A DNA stretch of 6,567 nt from Verrucomicrobiales bacterium (GTDB taxonomy: Bacteria > Verrucomicrobiota > Verrucomicrobiia > Limisphaerales > UBA1100), in NCBI GenBank assembly GCA_003517285.1, contig DPAW01000310.1:1-6567 (forward strand), read 5' to 3'. A model generated the notes under the pieces. It ran no database searches, was not told the DNA's origin, and worked only from the letters and a program-made list of their open reading frames with translations. The position numbers and the translations under genes are program-made. Positions 1 to 6,046 of this stretch are shown one piece after another (within the stretch, counting starts at the first letter, position 1; each line of letters starts with the position of its first letter).

Positions 1-2
1 GA

Positions 3-20
3 CATTTTTCCGGTCCTCCT
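3..20 (-). promoter_or_regulatory. Shine-Dalgarno and start codon of a divergent gene cut by the left edge
   Basis: Read on the minus strand, bases 20 to 14 spell AGGAGGA, a near-perfect Shine-Dalgarno. It is followed after 8 bases (CCGGAAAA) by an ATG at bases 5 to 3. The arrangement fits a divergently transcribed gene whose body lies to the left of the window. Only the ATG and two further bases are visible, so the product cannot be guessed. An alternative is chance, since a short pyrimidine run could also belong to an upstream + strand gene. I prefer the divergent start because sequence and spacing are both near ideal. Confidence 0.4.
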
Positions 21-39
21 CGCCGAATTACGGCCGCGA

Positions 40-68
40 TTGATTTGCCGTCCGCTTCACGCTAGGCT
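40..68 (+). promoter_or_regulatory. Sigma70-like promoter of dapF, probably leaderless
   Basis: TTGATT at 40-45 resembles a -35 box. It is separated by exactly 17 bases from TAGGCT at 63-68, a TAnnnT-type -10 box. Only 6 bases separate the -10 box from the GTG start of dapF at 75, so a normal initiation distance puts the first transcribed base on or within a base or two of the start codon. No Shine-Dalgarno precedes that GTG, which agrees with a leaderless message. The promoter call is by pattern only. Confidence 0.55.
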
Positions 69-74
69 GCGTGC

Positions 75-878
75 GTGCAAATAGCCTTTTCCAAAATGAA
101 CGGCGCGGGGAATGATTTCGTGCTGGTTGATAATCGCGATGATCAGGTTTCCCTCAGTCGCGAACAGATCGCGCAGTTGTGTCACCGCCAGCGCGGGGTT
201 GGTGCTGATGGCCTGATTTATTTGCGCAATGCCAAGAACGGCGCGGATTGGGCGTGGGAGTTTTACAATGCCGACGGCAGCGATGCCGAGATGTGTGGCA
301 ATGGCGCGCGTTGTTTCGCCCGGTACATTCAAGAGACCACCGGTGGCGGCGAGACACTAAGCTTCGAGACGGTGTGCGGCGTGATTCACGCGCAGATTAA
401 TGGCGAATCGGTGACCATCAACCTGACCGATCCGCAAGGGCTGGCGCTGAACGAGCGCATTCCAACCAGCAGCAGTGAACAAACGGTGCACTCGCTTAAT
501 ACCGGCGTGCCCCACGCGGTGTTATTTGTGGACGAGGTCGATGCGGCGATGGTCTCCAGCTTGGGCGAAGAGATTCGCTTTCACGATCATTTTGCGCCGG
601 CCGGGACGAATGTCAATTTCGCTCAGATTCTGGTGCCGGGCCACATCCGCGTGCGCACGTACGAGCGCGGGGTGGGGGAAACATTGGCGTGCGGCACGGG
701 CGTTTCGGCCAGCGGCATGATCGCGGCACATCTGAATGATTGGCCTTCCCCGGTCAAAGTGGACGTACTCGGCGGCGACACCATGGGGGTCGCTTTCGAG
801 CGGGAGGGCGATGCTTTTTCGGCGGTGCACCTCACCGGCCCGGCAGATTTTGTCTTCACCGGCACAGTCGAAATTTGA
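75..878 (+). CDS. dapF: Diaminopimelate epimerase
   Basis: This cytoplasmic, cofactor-independent enzyme interconverts LL- and meso-diaminopimelate, the last epimerisation before lysine and peptidoglycan cross-linking. The 267 residues match the family length of about 270 and contain its hallmarks. These are GAGNDFVLVDNR near the N-terminus (residues 10-21), the first catalytic cysteine Cys74 in MCGNGARC, the stretch GTNVNF (177-182), and the second catalytic cysteine Cys206 in ACGTG. The two-cysteine acid/base pair is intact. The GTG at 75 is chosen because it gives the expected first strand (MQIAFSKMNG); the next ATG at 96 would remove it. The gene is preceded by a promoter with almost no room for a leader. 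It is separated by 45 bases from dapA, which works earlier in the same pathway. Confidence 0.96.
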   Translation: MQIAFSKMNGAGNDFVLVDNRDDQVSLSREQIAQLCHRQRGVGADGLIYLRNAKNGADWAWEFYNADGSDAEMCGNGARCFARYIQETTGGGETLSFETVCGVIHAQINGESVTINLTDPQGLALNERIPTSSSEQTVHSLNTGVPHAVLFVDEVDAAMVSSLGEEIRFHDHFAPAGTNVNFAQILVPGHIRVRTYERGVGETLACGTGVSASGMIAAHLNDWPSPVKVDVLGGDTMGVAFEREGDAFSAVHLTGPADFVFTGTVEI

Positions 879-884
879 ATCGGC

Positions 885-913
885 TTGGACTTCGTCGCCT
901 GACCTGTTAGCGT
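885..913 (+). promoter_or_regulatory. Sigma70-like promoter in front of dapA
   Basis: TTGGAC at 885-890 is followed after 17 bases by TAGCGT at 908-913. This is the same architecture as the dapF promoter. The -10 box overlaps a possible GTG start at 912, which argues against that start. Initiation about 7 bases downstream would give a leader of only a few bases before the ATG at 924. The site lies wholly within the dapF-dapA gap, so dapA, dapB and folK could be transcribed independently of dapF. Called by pattern only. Confidence 0.5.
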
Positions 914-923
914 GCGCGTACCG

Positions 924-1802
924 ATGTTTAGTGGAGTTTATACCGCACTGGTCACGCCTTTTTCCAAAGGCAAGCTGGACGAAACCGCCCTCAAGAAACT
1001 CGTGGAGTTGCAGGTGAAAGGCGGCGTGGACGGTATTGTGCCGGTAGGCACCACCGGCGAATCGCCGACCGTGGAATTCGAGGAGCACGTCCGTATCATT
1101 GAACTGGTGGTGCATTACGCCAAAGGCCGTTGCAAGGTAATCGCCGGTACGGGTGCCAATTCCACGGAGGAGGCGGTGTATCTCACCAAGTCCGCCGAGT
1201 ATGCGGGTGCGGATGGTTCGTTGCAGGTGAGTCCGTATTACAACAAGCCGTCGCAGGAGGGTTTGTATGCGCACTTCAGTGAGATTGCGAATTCCACCAA
1301 TTTGCCGATCGTGCTCTACAGCATCCCAGGTCGGTGCAATGTGGAGATCGGCATCAATACCGTCGCGCGCTTGGCTGCGGATTGCCCGAACATCGTCTGC
1401 ATCAAGGAAGCCGGCGGCGATGCGGATCGCGTGAGCCAATTGCACGCGGCCTTGCCTAAGAATTTTTCCATCCTCAGCGGCGACGACGCGTTGACGCTGC
1501 CGTTTATGTCCGTGGGCGCGCAGGGCGTGATCAGTGTGGCCAGCAATCTTTTGCCCAAGCAGCTCACCAAAATGGTGCGCAGCTATCTCAAGGGCGACCA
1601 CAAGGGCGCGTTGAAGTTGCACGAGAAATATTATCCGCTCTTCAAGGATCTCTTTATCGAGACCAATCCCGTGCCGGTGAAATCCGCGCTCGCGATGAAA
1701 GGCCTCGTGAAGGAGGAATACCGCCTCCCGCTGGTGAAGCTGAACCCCGACAACCGCCGCCAACTCCGCGCCACGCTCAAGGCCACCGGCGTGATCAAGT
1801 AA
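924..1802 (+). CDS. dapA: 4-hydroxy-tetrahydrodipicolinate synthase
   Basis: This class I aldolase-type TIM barrel condenses pyruvate with aspartate semialdehyde, the committed step of the diaminopimelate/lysine pathway. Visible signatures are the GTTGES motif (residues 42-47, with Thr43 and Thr44 of the active-site triad region), SPYYNKP (103-109, triad Tyr106), LYSIPGR (131-137, Tyr132) and the Schiff-base Lys161 in CIKEAGG. I start at ATG 924, giving 292 residues (the same length as E. coli DapA) with the usual N-terminus MFSGVYTALVTPF. An in-frame GTG at 912 would add four residues but overlaps the -10 box. No clear Shine-Dalgarno is present. The stop is 5 bases before dapB, so the two are almost certainly co-transcribed. 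All key residues are present, and nothing suggests a related aldolase such as N-acetylneuraminate lyase, given the dapB partner. Confidence 0.96.
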   Translation: MFSGVYTALVTPFSKGKLDETALKKLVELQVKGGVDGIVPVGTTGESPTVEFEEHVRIIELVVHYAKGRCKVIAGTGANSTEEAVYLTKSAEYAGADGSLQVSPYYNKPSQEGLYAHFSEIANSTNLPIVLYSIPGRCNVEIGINTVARLAADCPNIVCIKEAGGDADRVSQLHAALPKNFSILSGDDALTLPFMSVGAQGVISVASNLLPKQLTKMVRSYLKGDHKGALKLHEKYYPLFKDLFIETNPVPVKSALAMKGLVKEEYRLPLVKLNPDNRRQLRATLKATGVIK

Positions 1803-1807
1803 CCCTC

Positions 1808-2539
1808 ATGACCAAGGTCATCATTCATGGTTCCAAAGGCCGGATGGGCCAGATGCTCATTGCCTGCGGAAAAAAAATGGACGGACTCGATATCGTCATA
1901 GGCGTAGACGAAGGCGACAGCCTCGCCGATCACATTGCCAATTGTGATGCCGTCATTGATTTCAGTTTGCACAACGCTACCACCGCCTGCGCCGTTTTGT
2001 GCGCGGAGCACGGCAAGGCGCTGATCATTGGCACCACCGGCCACACGGATGAAGAAAAGACAGAGGTGCTCAAGTACCAGTCCGCGATTCCCATCGTTTG
2101 GGCGAGTAATTATTCCACTGGCGTGAACACGCTCTTTTGGCTCACTCGCAAGGCAGCGGAAATCTTGGGGCCAGATTTTGATTTGGAAGTCGTCGAGATG
2201 CATCATCGTCATAAGGTGGATGCCCCCAGCGGCACGGCCGCCACGCTCGGTGAGATTTTGCTCGAGGTGCGCAATCAGCAAAAGGACGCCTTGCGTCACG
2301 GCCGCGAAGGTATTGTCGGAGCGCGCACCGATGAGGAAATCGGCATGCACAGCCTGCGAGGAGGCGATGTGGTGGGTGATCACACCGTCATGTACGCCGG
2401 TGCCGGTGAACGACTGGAGCTCACACACAAGGCAGCCAGCCGCGAAACCTTTGCCAACGGCGCCCTTCGTGCCGCCCAATGGGCCAATGGTAAAGCGCCC
2501 GGGCTTTACAACATGCAAAACGTTCTGGGCCTTGAGTAA
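1808..2539 (+). CDS. dapB: 4-hydroxy-tetrahydrodipicolinate reductase
   Basis: This enzyme reduces the DapA product to tetrahydrodipicolinate using NAD(P)H in the cytoplasm. The N-terminal Rossmann domain carries HGSKGRMG (residues 7-14), the family's dinucleotide loop, and GTTGHT (75-80). The substrate domain carries EMHHRHKVDAPSGTA (130-144), with the catalytic His132 and Lys136 equivalents of E. coli His159 and Lys163. The later stretch HSLRGGDVVGDHTV (181-194) is also typical. At 243 residues it is somewhat shorter than the E. coli enzyme (about 273) but has all motifs; the difference falls mostly in the N-terminal half. The ATG at 1808 is 5 bases after the dapA stop with no Shine-Dalgarno, implying coupled translation. 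Its 3' end overlaps folK by 8 bases. Confidence 0.95.
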   Translation: MTKVIIHGSKGRMGQMLIACGKKMDGLDIVIGVDEGDSLADHIANCDAVIDFSLHNATTACAVLCAEHGKALIIGTTGHTDEEKTEVLKYQSAIPIVWASNYSTGVNTLFWLTRKAAEILGPDFDLEVVEMHHRHKVDAPSGTAATLGEILLEVRNQQKDALRHGREGIVGARTDEEIGMHSLRGGDVVGDHTVMYAGAGERLELTHKAASRETFANGALRAAQWANGKAPGLYNMQNVLGLE

Positions 2540-3026
2540 GCCCGCCTACATTGCGCTTGGCTCCAACCTCGGCGATCCAGTCGCCACGCTTCAATCGGCC
2601 TTTGACGAATTGAAAACGCTCTCACGGAGGCCCATTCAACAATCTTCCCTGTGGCGCAGTACGCCGGTCGATTGTCCGCCCGATTCACCGGACTTCATCA
2701 ATGCCACAGCTGCGTTGACGCCGTTGGACGGGGAAACTCCCGAATCATTGTTGGAAAAATTACAGGCACTTGAGGTGCAATTCGGTCGGCAACCCAAGGT
2801 GGTCATGAACGAGCCGCGTCCACTGGATCTTGATCTCATTGCCTTCAGGGATGAGCAACGCCAAGGGGCGCAACTCACACTTCCGCATCCGCGTTTTCAG
2901 GAACGCCGGTTTGTTCTGGAGCCACTGGCCGAGATTGCGCCTGAGACGATCCTGCCCGGGCAATCCGTCACCGTTGCCGAATTGCTTGCGCGCTTGGAGG
3001 CCGACGAGACATTGACGCGCCTTTAG
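2532..3026 (+). CDS. folK: 2-amino-4-hydroxy-6-hydroxymethyldihydropteridine pyrophosphokinase
   Basis: HPPK transfers pyrophosphate from ATP to 6-hydroxymethyl-dihydropterin, giving the substrate for dihydropteroate synthase in folate synthesis. The 164 residues (family about 160) show YIALGSNLGD at residues 6-15, SSLWRSTPVD at 38-47, DFINATAAL at 54-62, the metal-binding PRPLDLDLI (95-103, Asp99 and Asp101) and LPHPRFQERRFVLEPL at 117-132. The tryptophan common before the PR motif (WGPR in E. coli) is replaced here by NEPR. The frame stays open far upstream within dapB, but homology begins at residue 4. The TTG at 2532 is the sensible start and yields MSKPAYIALGSN. It overlaps the end of dapB by 8 bases and has no evident Shine-Dalgarno, so translation is probably coupled. 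Identity is secure; the TTG start is likely. Confidence 0.93.
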   Translation: MSKPAYIALGSNLGDPVATLQSAFDELKTLSRRPIQQSSLWRSTPVDCPPDSPDFINATAALTPLDGETPESLLEKLQALEVQFGRQPKVVMNEPRPLDLDLIAFRDEQRQGAQLTLPHPRFQERRFVLEPLAEIAPETILPGQSVTVAELLARLEADETLTRL

Positions 3027-3028
3027 CC

Positions 3029-3056
3029 TTTCCCTGTTCCCTGCAGCCCCTACACT
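3029..3056 (+). promoter_or_regulatory. Possible promoter of the Nramp-like gene, probably leaderless
   Basis: TACACT at 3051-3056 looks like a -10 box and ends exactly 6 bases before the ATG at 3063. That is the same gap as between the dapF -10 box and its start codon. The -35 region is weak: the best candidate is TTTCCC at 3029-3034 with a 16-base spacer. The 36-base folK-transporter gap contains no Shine-Dalgarno, only pyrimidine-rich sequence, which is compatible with a leaderless start. I see no terminator hairpin for folK here, so read-through is also possible. Confidence 0.4.
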
Positions 3057-3062
3057 CCACGC

Positions 3063-4301
3063 ATGGCTGACGAGCAACCGCCCGCCCCGCGCCGCTGGTA
3101 TCAGGCCCTCGGTCCCGGGCTCATCACCGCCTGCGTGGTCATCGGCCCGGGCAGTATTTTAACCAGTTCCAAGGTGGGGGCTGCCAACGGCTATGCCCTG
3201 AGTTGGGTGGTGGTGGCTTCAGTAATCTTCATGCTCGCTTTTACCACCATGGCCGCGCGATTGGGTGTGATGGCCAGCGAATCGCCCGGCAATATGTTGG
3301 CCAAGGGCGTAGGGCGTTGGCTGGCGATCTTGATCGGAGTCTCGATTTTCTTCATCGCTTCGGCATTTCAATTTGGCAACAACCTTGGCGTTCATACGGC
3401 GTTCAATGCTTATGTGAAATTTGAATACATCGTTGTCGTATTTAATGCGGCAGCCATCGCTTTTTTGTTTTGTTTTAAGAACCTGTATCGGGCTTTGGAG
3501 AAGTTGATGATGGGGTTCGTGGGGTTGATGCTCCTCGCATTTGCCGCTAATTTGTTTTTTGCCAAACCCAAAATCGGCGAGTGGGGCAAAGGCTTTGTGC
3601 CCAGCGGAGTGGGGGAGATTGATATTACGGTTCTTGGGTTGGTGGGGACGACGTTTGTCATCGCTGCGGCCTATTTCCAAATCTATCTCGTGCGCCAAAA
3701 GGGTGTCGCGAAGGAGGATTTGCCCGAGAGTCTTGTGGATTCCCGTGTGGGCGCGGTGATCATGGCTTCCATCACCTTGATGATCATGGGCACGGCCGCT
3801 TCGGTGTTGCGCGGGAAGGAGCTGGCCGATGCAGGTGCCGTGGCCCAGCAATTGCAGCCGCTGTTTGGAGATGCCGGTAAGGCATTGTTTTGCTTGGGGC
3901 TCTTTTCTGCGGCTTACTCTTCGTTTCTCATAAACTCCATGATCGGCGGCTTTGTCTTGGCCGATGGATTGGGTTTGGGCAGTGAACCGGATGATCCTTG
4001 GACACGCCGAATGACTGCGGCGGTCTTGATCACGGGAATGCTTGTCGCGTTATATGTGATTCAGACCGGGGCGCCGCCAGTTGGGGCGATCGTGATGGCG
4101 CAGGCCGTGACCGTCATTGCAGCACCACTGATGGCAGGGGTGCTGTTGTGGCTTTGCAATCGCAAGGAATACATGGGCGAGCACCGGAACGGACCTTTGC
4201 TCAATATCGTGGGCGGCGTGGGCTTCTTGATCCTGTTGGCCATGGCGTGGAATACCGCTTTCAACAAAGTGTGGCCGAAGGTTTCTGAATGGCTGGGGTA
4301 A
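3063..4301 (+). CDS. Nramp (SLC11)-family-like transporter with an altered substrate site
   Basis: This is a polytopic inner-membrane protein of 412 residues with about 11 hydrophobic segments: roughly 16-38, 44-70, 86-108, 122-138, 146-166, 188-211, 229-249, 271-300, 317-334, 339-364 and 378-398. The opening, with LGPGLITA at 16-23 and later NGYALSW at 42-48, matches Nramp proton-coupled divalent-metal transporters of the LeuT fold. However, the canonical DPGN metal motif in helix 1 reads GPGS (28-31). The MPH motif of helix 6 appears as AYF (203-205) by my eye alignment, anchored on the following YL. The usual Asp, Asn and Met ligands therefore seem absent. It belongs to an Nramp-related group of unknown substrate; manganese or iron transport should not be assumed. 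It has a possible promoter of its own and no cognate regulator nearby. Confidence 0.8.
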   Translation: MADEQPPAPRRWYQALGPGLITACVVIGPGSILTSSKVGAANGYALSWVVVASVIFMLAFTTMAARLGVMASESPGNMLAKGVGRWLAILIGVSIFFIASAFQFGNNLGVHTAFNAYVKFEYIVVVFNAAAIAFLFCFKNLYRALEKLMMGFVGLMLLAFAANLFFAKPKIGEWGKGFVPSGVGEIDITVLGLVGTTFVIAAAYFQIYLVRQKGVAKEDLPESLVDSRVGAVIMASITLMIMGTAASVLRGKELADAGAVAQQLQPLFGDAGKALFCLGLFSAAYSSFLINSMIGGFVLADGLGLGSEPDDPWTRRMTAAVLITGMLVALYVIQTGAPPVGAIVMAQAVTVIAAPLMAGVLLWLCNRKEYMGEHRNGPLLNIVGGVGFLILLAMAWNTAFNKVWPKVSEWLG

Positions 4302-4334
4302 TTTCCGCTTGTCGCCGGTTTGGCTTTGCGGGAT

Positions 4335-4340
4335 AGGTGG
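4335..4340 (+). promoter_or_regulatory. Shine-Dalgarno of panB
   Basis: AGGTGG lies 7 bases before the ATG at 4348, good spacing for a ribosome binding site, and it decides the start of panB over an in-frame TTG at 4309. The overlapping hexamer TAGGTG (4334-4339) also resembles the -10 boxes seen in this window. With TTGTCG at 4309-4314 it would have a 19-base spacer, so a promoter function cannot be excluded. Confidence 0.5.
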
Positions 4341-4347
4341 CGGACTG

Positions 4348-5118
4348 ATGACGGAGCCCACGGGGAAAATCACGGCTAAAGCCATTCGCGCCATGAAAGG
4401 GCAGGTGCCGGTGGCGGCATTGACGGTTTATGATTACGCGATGGCTAAGTTGGTGGACCGTTGCTGCGTGCCGTTGATGTTGGTGGGGGATTCATTGGGG
4501 ATGGTCGTGCTGGGTTTGCCGGATACAACTGAGGTGACCATGGAGGATATGCTGCATCACACCAGAGCGGCCGCACGGGCTGAGCCGAAGGCGTTGTTAG
4601 CGGCGGATTTGCCGGCGGGCAGTTATGAGACGCCGGATAGTGCTGTCGCCAATGCGCGGCGGTTGGTGGATGCCGGAGCGGAAGCGGTGAAAGCCGAAGG
4701 GGGCTTGGTGATCGGCGAACAAGTGCGCGCGATAGTGGGCGATGGGATCCCGTTTCTTGGGCACTTGGGGATGCTGCCGCAGCAGGTGAAACGCGAAGGC
4801 GGTTACAAGATAAAGGGCCGGCAGGCCGATGAGGCGACGGCGTTGCGTGATGATGCGAATGCGCTGGTGGATGCGGGCGTCTTTGCGATTGTGCTGGAAT
4901 TGGTGGAGCCTGCGGTGGCGGCGGAATTGACAGCAGCACTGCCCGTGCCGACCATCGGCATCGGCTCCGGGCCCGATTGTGACGGGCAAATTTTGGTGAC
5001 GACCGATTTATGGGCGACCTCGCCTGATTACATTCCGAAACATGTGCAGCCGAATGAGGCTGTGCGGGGCAAAATGGAGAGGGCGATTGCAGATTGGAAG
5101 AAAGGGATGTCGAATTGA
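4348..5118 (+). CDS. panB: 3-methyl-2-oxobutanoate hydroxymethyltransferase
   Basis: PanB (ketopantoate hydroxymethyltransferase) adds a hydroxymethyl group from 5,10-methylene-tetrahydrofolate to 2-oxoisovalerate, the first step of pantothenate and coenzyme A synthesis. It is a soluble magnesium-dependent TIM barrel. The 256 residues (E. coli 264) carry LTVYDYAMAKL (25-35), LVGDSLGMVVLG (45-56; Asp48 is a metal ligand), AADLP (85-89; Asp87, second metal ligand), AVKAEGG (113-119; Lys115, Glu117), GHLGMLPQ (138-145), IVLE (181-184; Glu184 matches catalytic Glu181 of E. coli) and GIGSGPDCDGQ (204-214). The start is ATG 4348, set by the AGGTGG ribosome site. No panC is in the window. The stop overlaps the TTG start of moaC (TTGA), so panB heads a four-gene overlapping unit. 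Confidence 0.96.
   Translation: MTEPTGKITAKAIRAMKGQVPVAALTVYDYAMAKLVDRCCVPLMLVGDSLGMVVLGLPDTTEVTMEDMLHHTRAAARAEPKALLAADLPAGSYETPDSAVANARRLVDAGAEAVKAEGGLVIGEQVRAIVGDGIPFLGHLGMLPQQVKREGGYKIKGRQADEATALRDDANALVDAGVFAIVLELVEPAVAAELTAALPVPTIGIGSGPDCDGQILVTTDLWATSPDYIPKHVQPNEAVRGKMERAIADWKKGMSN
5101..5107 (+). promoter_or_regulatory. Shine-Dalgarno of moaC inside panB
   Basis: AAAGGGA lies 7 bases before the TTG at 5115 and within the last codons of panB. It supports TTG 5115 as the moaC start, in preference to another in-frame TTG at 5094 that lies upstream of this site. Confidence 0.5.
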
Positions 5119-5567
5119 GTAAACTCACACACATTAATGCCAAGGGCGAGGCGCGAATGGTGGACGTTTCGGAAAAGCCGGTGCAGCGGCGGACGGCGGT
5201 GGCGCGTGGGGAGATTCGCATGGGGCCGGCGACCTTAAAGCTGGTGCGCGGGGATAAGATTGCCAAGGGCAACGTGCTGGCCACGGCGCGGATTGCGGGC
5301 ATTCAGGCGGCGAAACGCACGGGGGATTTGATTCCGATGTGTCATCCGCTGCTGCTGGATCATTGCGAGGTGGAGTTTGAATTTCCCAAGGTGGGCAATG
5401 CAATCGTGATCACGGCCACAGCGCGAGTGGCGGCGCGGACAGGGTTGGAGATGGAGGCTTTGACGGCTGTGAACTTGGCAGCTTTGACGATTTATGACAT
5501 GTGCAAGGCGGTCGATAAAAAGATGCGCATCACAAACGTGGAACTGGTTTCGAAAAGTAAACAATGA
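5115..5567 (+). CDS. moaC: Cyclic pyranopterin monophosphate synthase
   Basis: MoaC converts the MoaA product, made from GTP, into cyclic pyranopterin monophosphate, the first stable intermediate of molybdenum cofactor synthesis. It acts as a cytoplasmic hexamer. Starting at TTG 5115 gives 150 residues opening MSKLTHINAKGEARMVDVSE. From memory this runs in register with E. coli MoaC (MSQLTHIN...), so the catalytic Asp128 and Lys131 in YDMCKAV carry the same numbers. Other hallmarks are ATARIAGIQAAKRTGDLIP (56-74), CHPL (76-79) and GLEMEALTA (110-118). The C-terminus ends just after VELVSKSK, about ten residues shorter than in E. coli. The start overlaps the panB stop by 4 bases and the stop overlaps the mog start by 4 bases (ATGA). 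No moaA is visible, so MoaA must be encoded elsewhere. Confidence 0.95.
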   Translation: MSKLTHINAKGEARMVDVSEKPVQRRTAVARGEIRMGPATLKLVRGDKIAKGNVLATARIAGIQAAKRTGDLIPMCHPLLLDHCEVEFEFPKVGNAIVITATARVAARTGLEMEALTAVNLAALTIYDMCKAVDKKMRITNVELVSKSKQ

Positions 5568-6046
5568 ACATTCAGGTTGGGATTATCACGGTGTCCGATC
5601 GCGCGGCGGCGGGCCAATACGAGGACTTCGGCGGGCCGCTGGTGGCCCAGGCGGCTGACGGCTACGGCTGGCTGGTGATTGCCGAGACGGTGGTGTCTGA
5701 TGATAAGGAACAGATTCAGCGGGCCATTCGCGAGCAGATCGCCAAAGGGGCGCACTTGGTGCTGACCACCGGCGGTACGGGCGTGGCGCCGCGCGATGTG
5801 ACGCCCGAGGCAGTTAAGGAAATTGCCGATCGCGAGTTGCCGGGCTTCGGCGAAGTGATGAGGATGGAGTCCATGAAGATTACTAAGAACGCTATTCTTT
5901 CGCGCAACCTGGCCGCGGCCGTGGGCAATGCGCTGGTCATCTGCCTGCCGGGCAAGCCGAAGGGCGCGGTGGAATGCCTCGGCTTTGTAGAAGGCGCCAT
6001 TCCGCATTGCGTTGAAGTAGTGGCGGGTGTTCCGACAAGTTGCTGA
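5564..6046 (+). CDS. mog: Molybdopterin adenylyltransferase (MogA/MoaB family)
   Basis: This protein adenylylates molybdopterin with ATP to prepare it for molybdenum insertion by MoeA, a late step of cofactor synthesis. The 160 residues form one MoCF-type domain. They show VGIITVSDRAAAG (5-17), the nucleotide/pterin loop TTGGTG (68-73), PRDVTPEA (76-83, with the conserved Asp78), ELPGFGEVMR (91-100), ILSR (111-114) and LPGKPKGAVECL (128-139). The PRDVTPEA, LPGFGE and ILSR run resembles MogA more than E. coli MoaB. The length of 160 is nearer MoaB (about 170) than MogA (195), so the exact family name is open. The ATG at 5564 overlaps the moaC stop (ATGA), implying coupled translation and supporting a cofactor role. 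The stop overlaps the next start as TGATG. Confidence 0.92.
   Translation: MNIQVGIITVSDRAAAGQYEDFGGPLVAQAADGYGWLVIAETVVSDDKEQIQRAIREQIAKGAHLVLTTGGTGVAPRDVTPEAVKEIADRELPGFGEVMRMESMKITKNAILSRNLAAAVGNALVICLPGKPKGAVECLGFVEGAIPHCVEVVAGVPTSC

Noticed and set aside
522..1763. Very long open minus-strand frame spanning the dapF and dapA coding regions
   Set aside because: It is antisense to two securely identified genes and crosses their promoter gap. The protein resembles no family I know and is rich in His and Arg, as expected from reading GC-biased codons backwards.
1631..2518. Long open minus-strand frame opposite the dapA end and dapB
   Set aside because: It lies antisense to dapB with all its catalytic motifs, and has no ribosome site or recognisable domain; best explained as a codon-bias shadow.
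3276..3296. ESPGN sequence in the transporter (residues 73-77), resembling the Nramp DPGN motif
   Set aside because: It falls after the second helix, about 46 residues downstream of where the helix 1 metal motif belongs, and the helix 1 position is clearly occupied by GPGS.
4305..4331. Possible hairpin CCGC...GCGG after the transporter gene as a terminator
   Set aside because: The stem is only four pairs with a long loop and no T-run follows, so it does not qualify as an intrinsic terminator.
4309..4347. In-frame TTG that would extend PanB by 13 residues
   Set aside because: The added residues are outside family homology, and the AGGTGG site positions ribosomes at ATG 4348.
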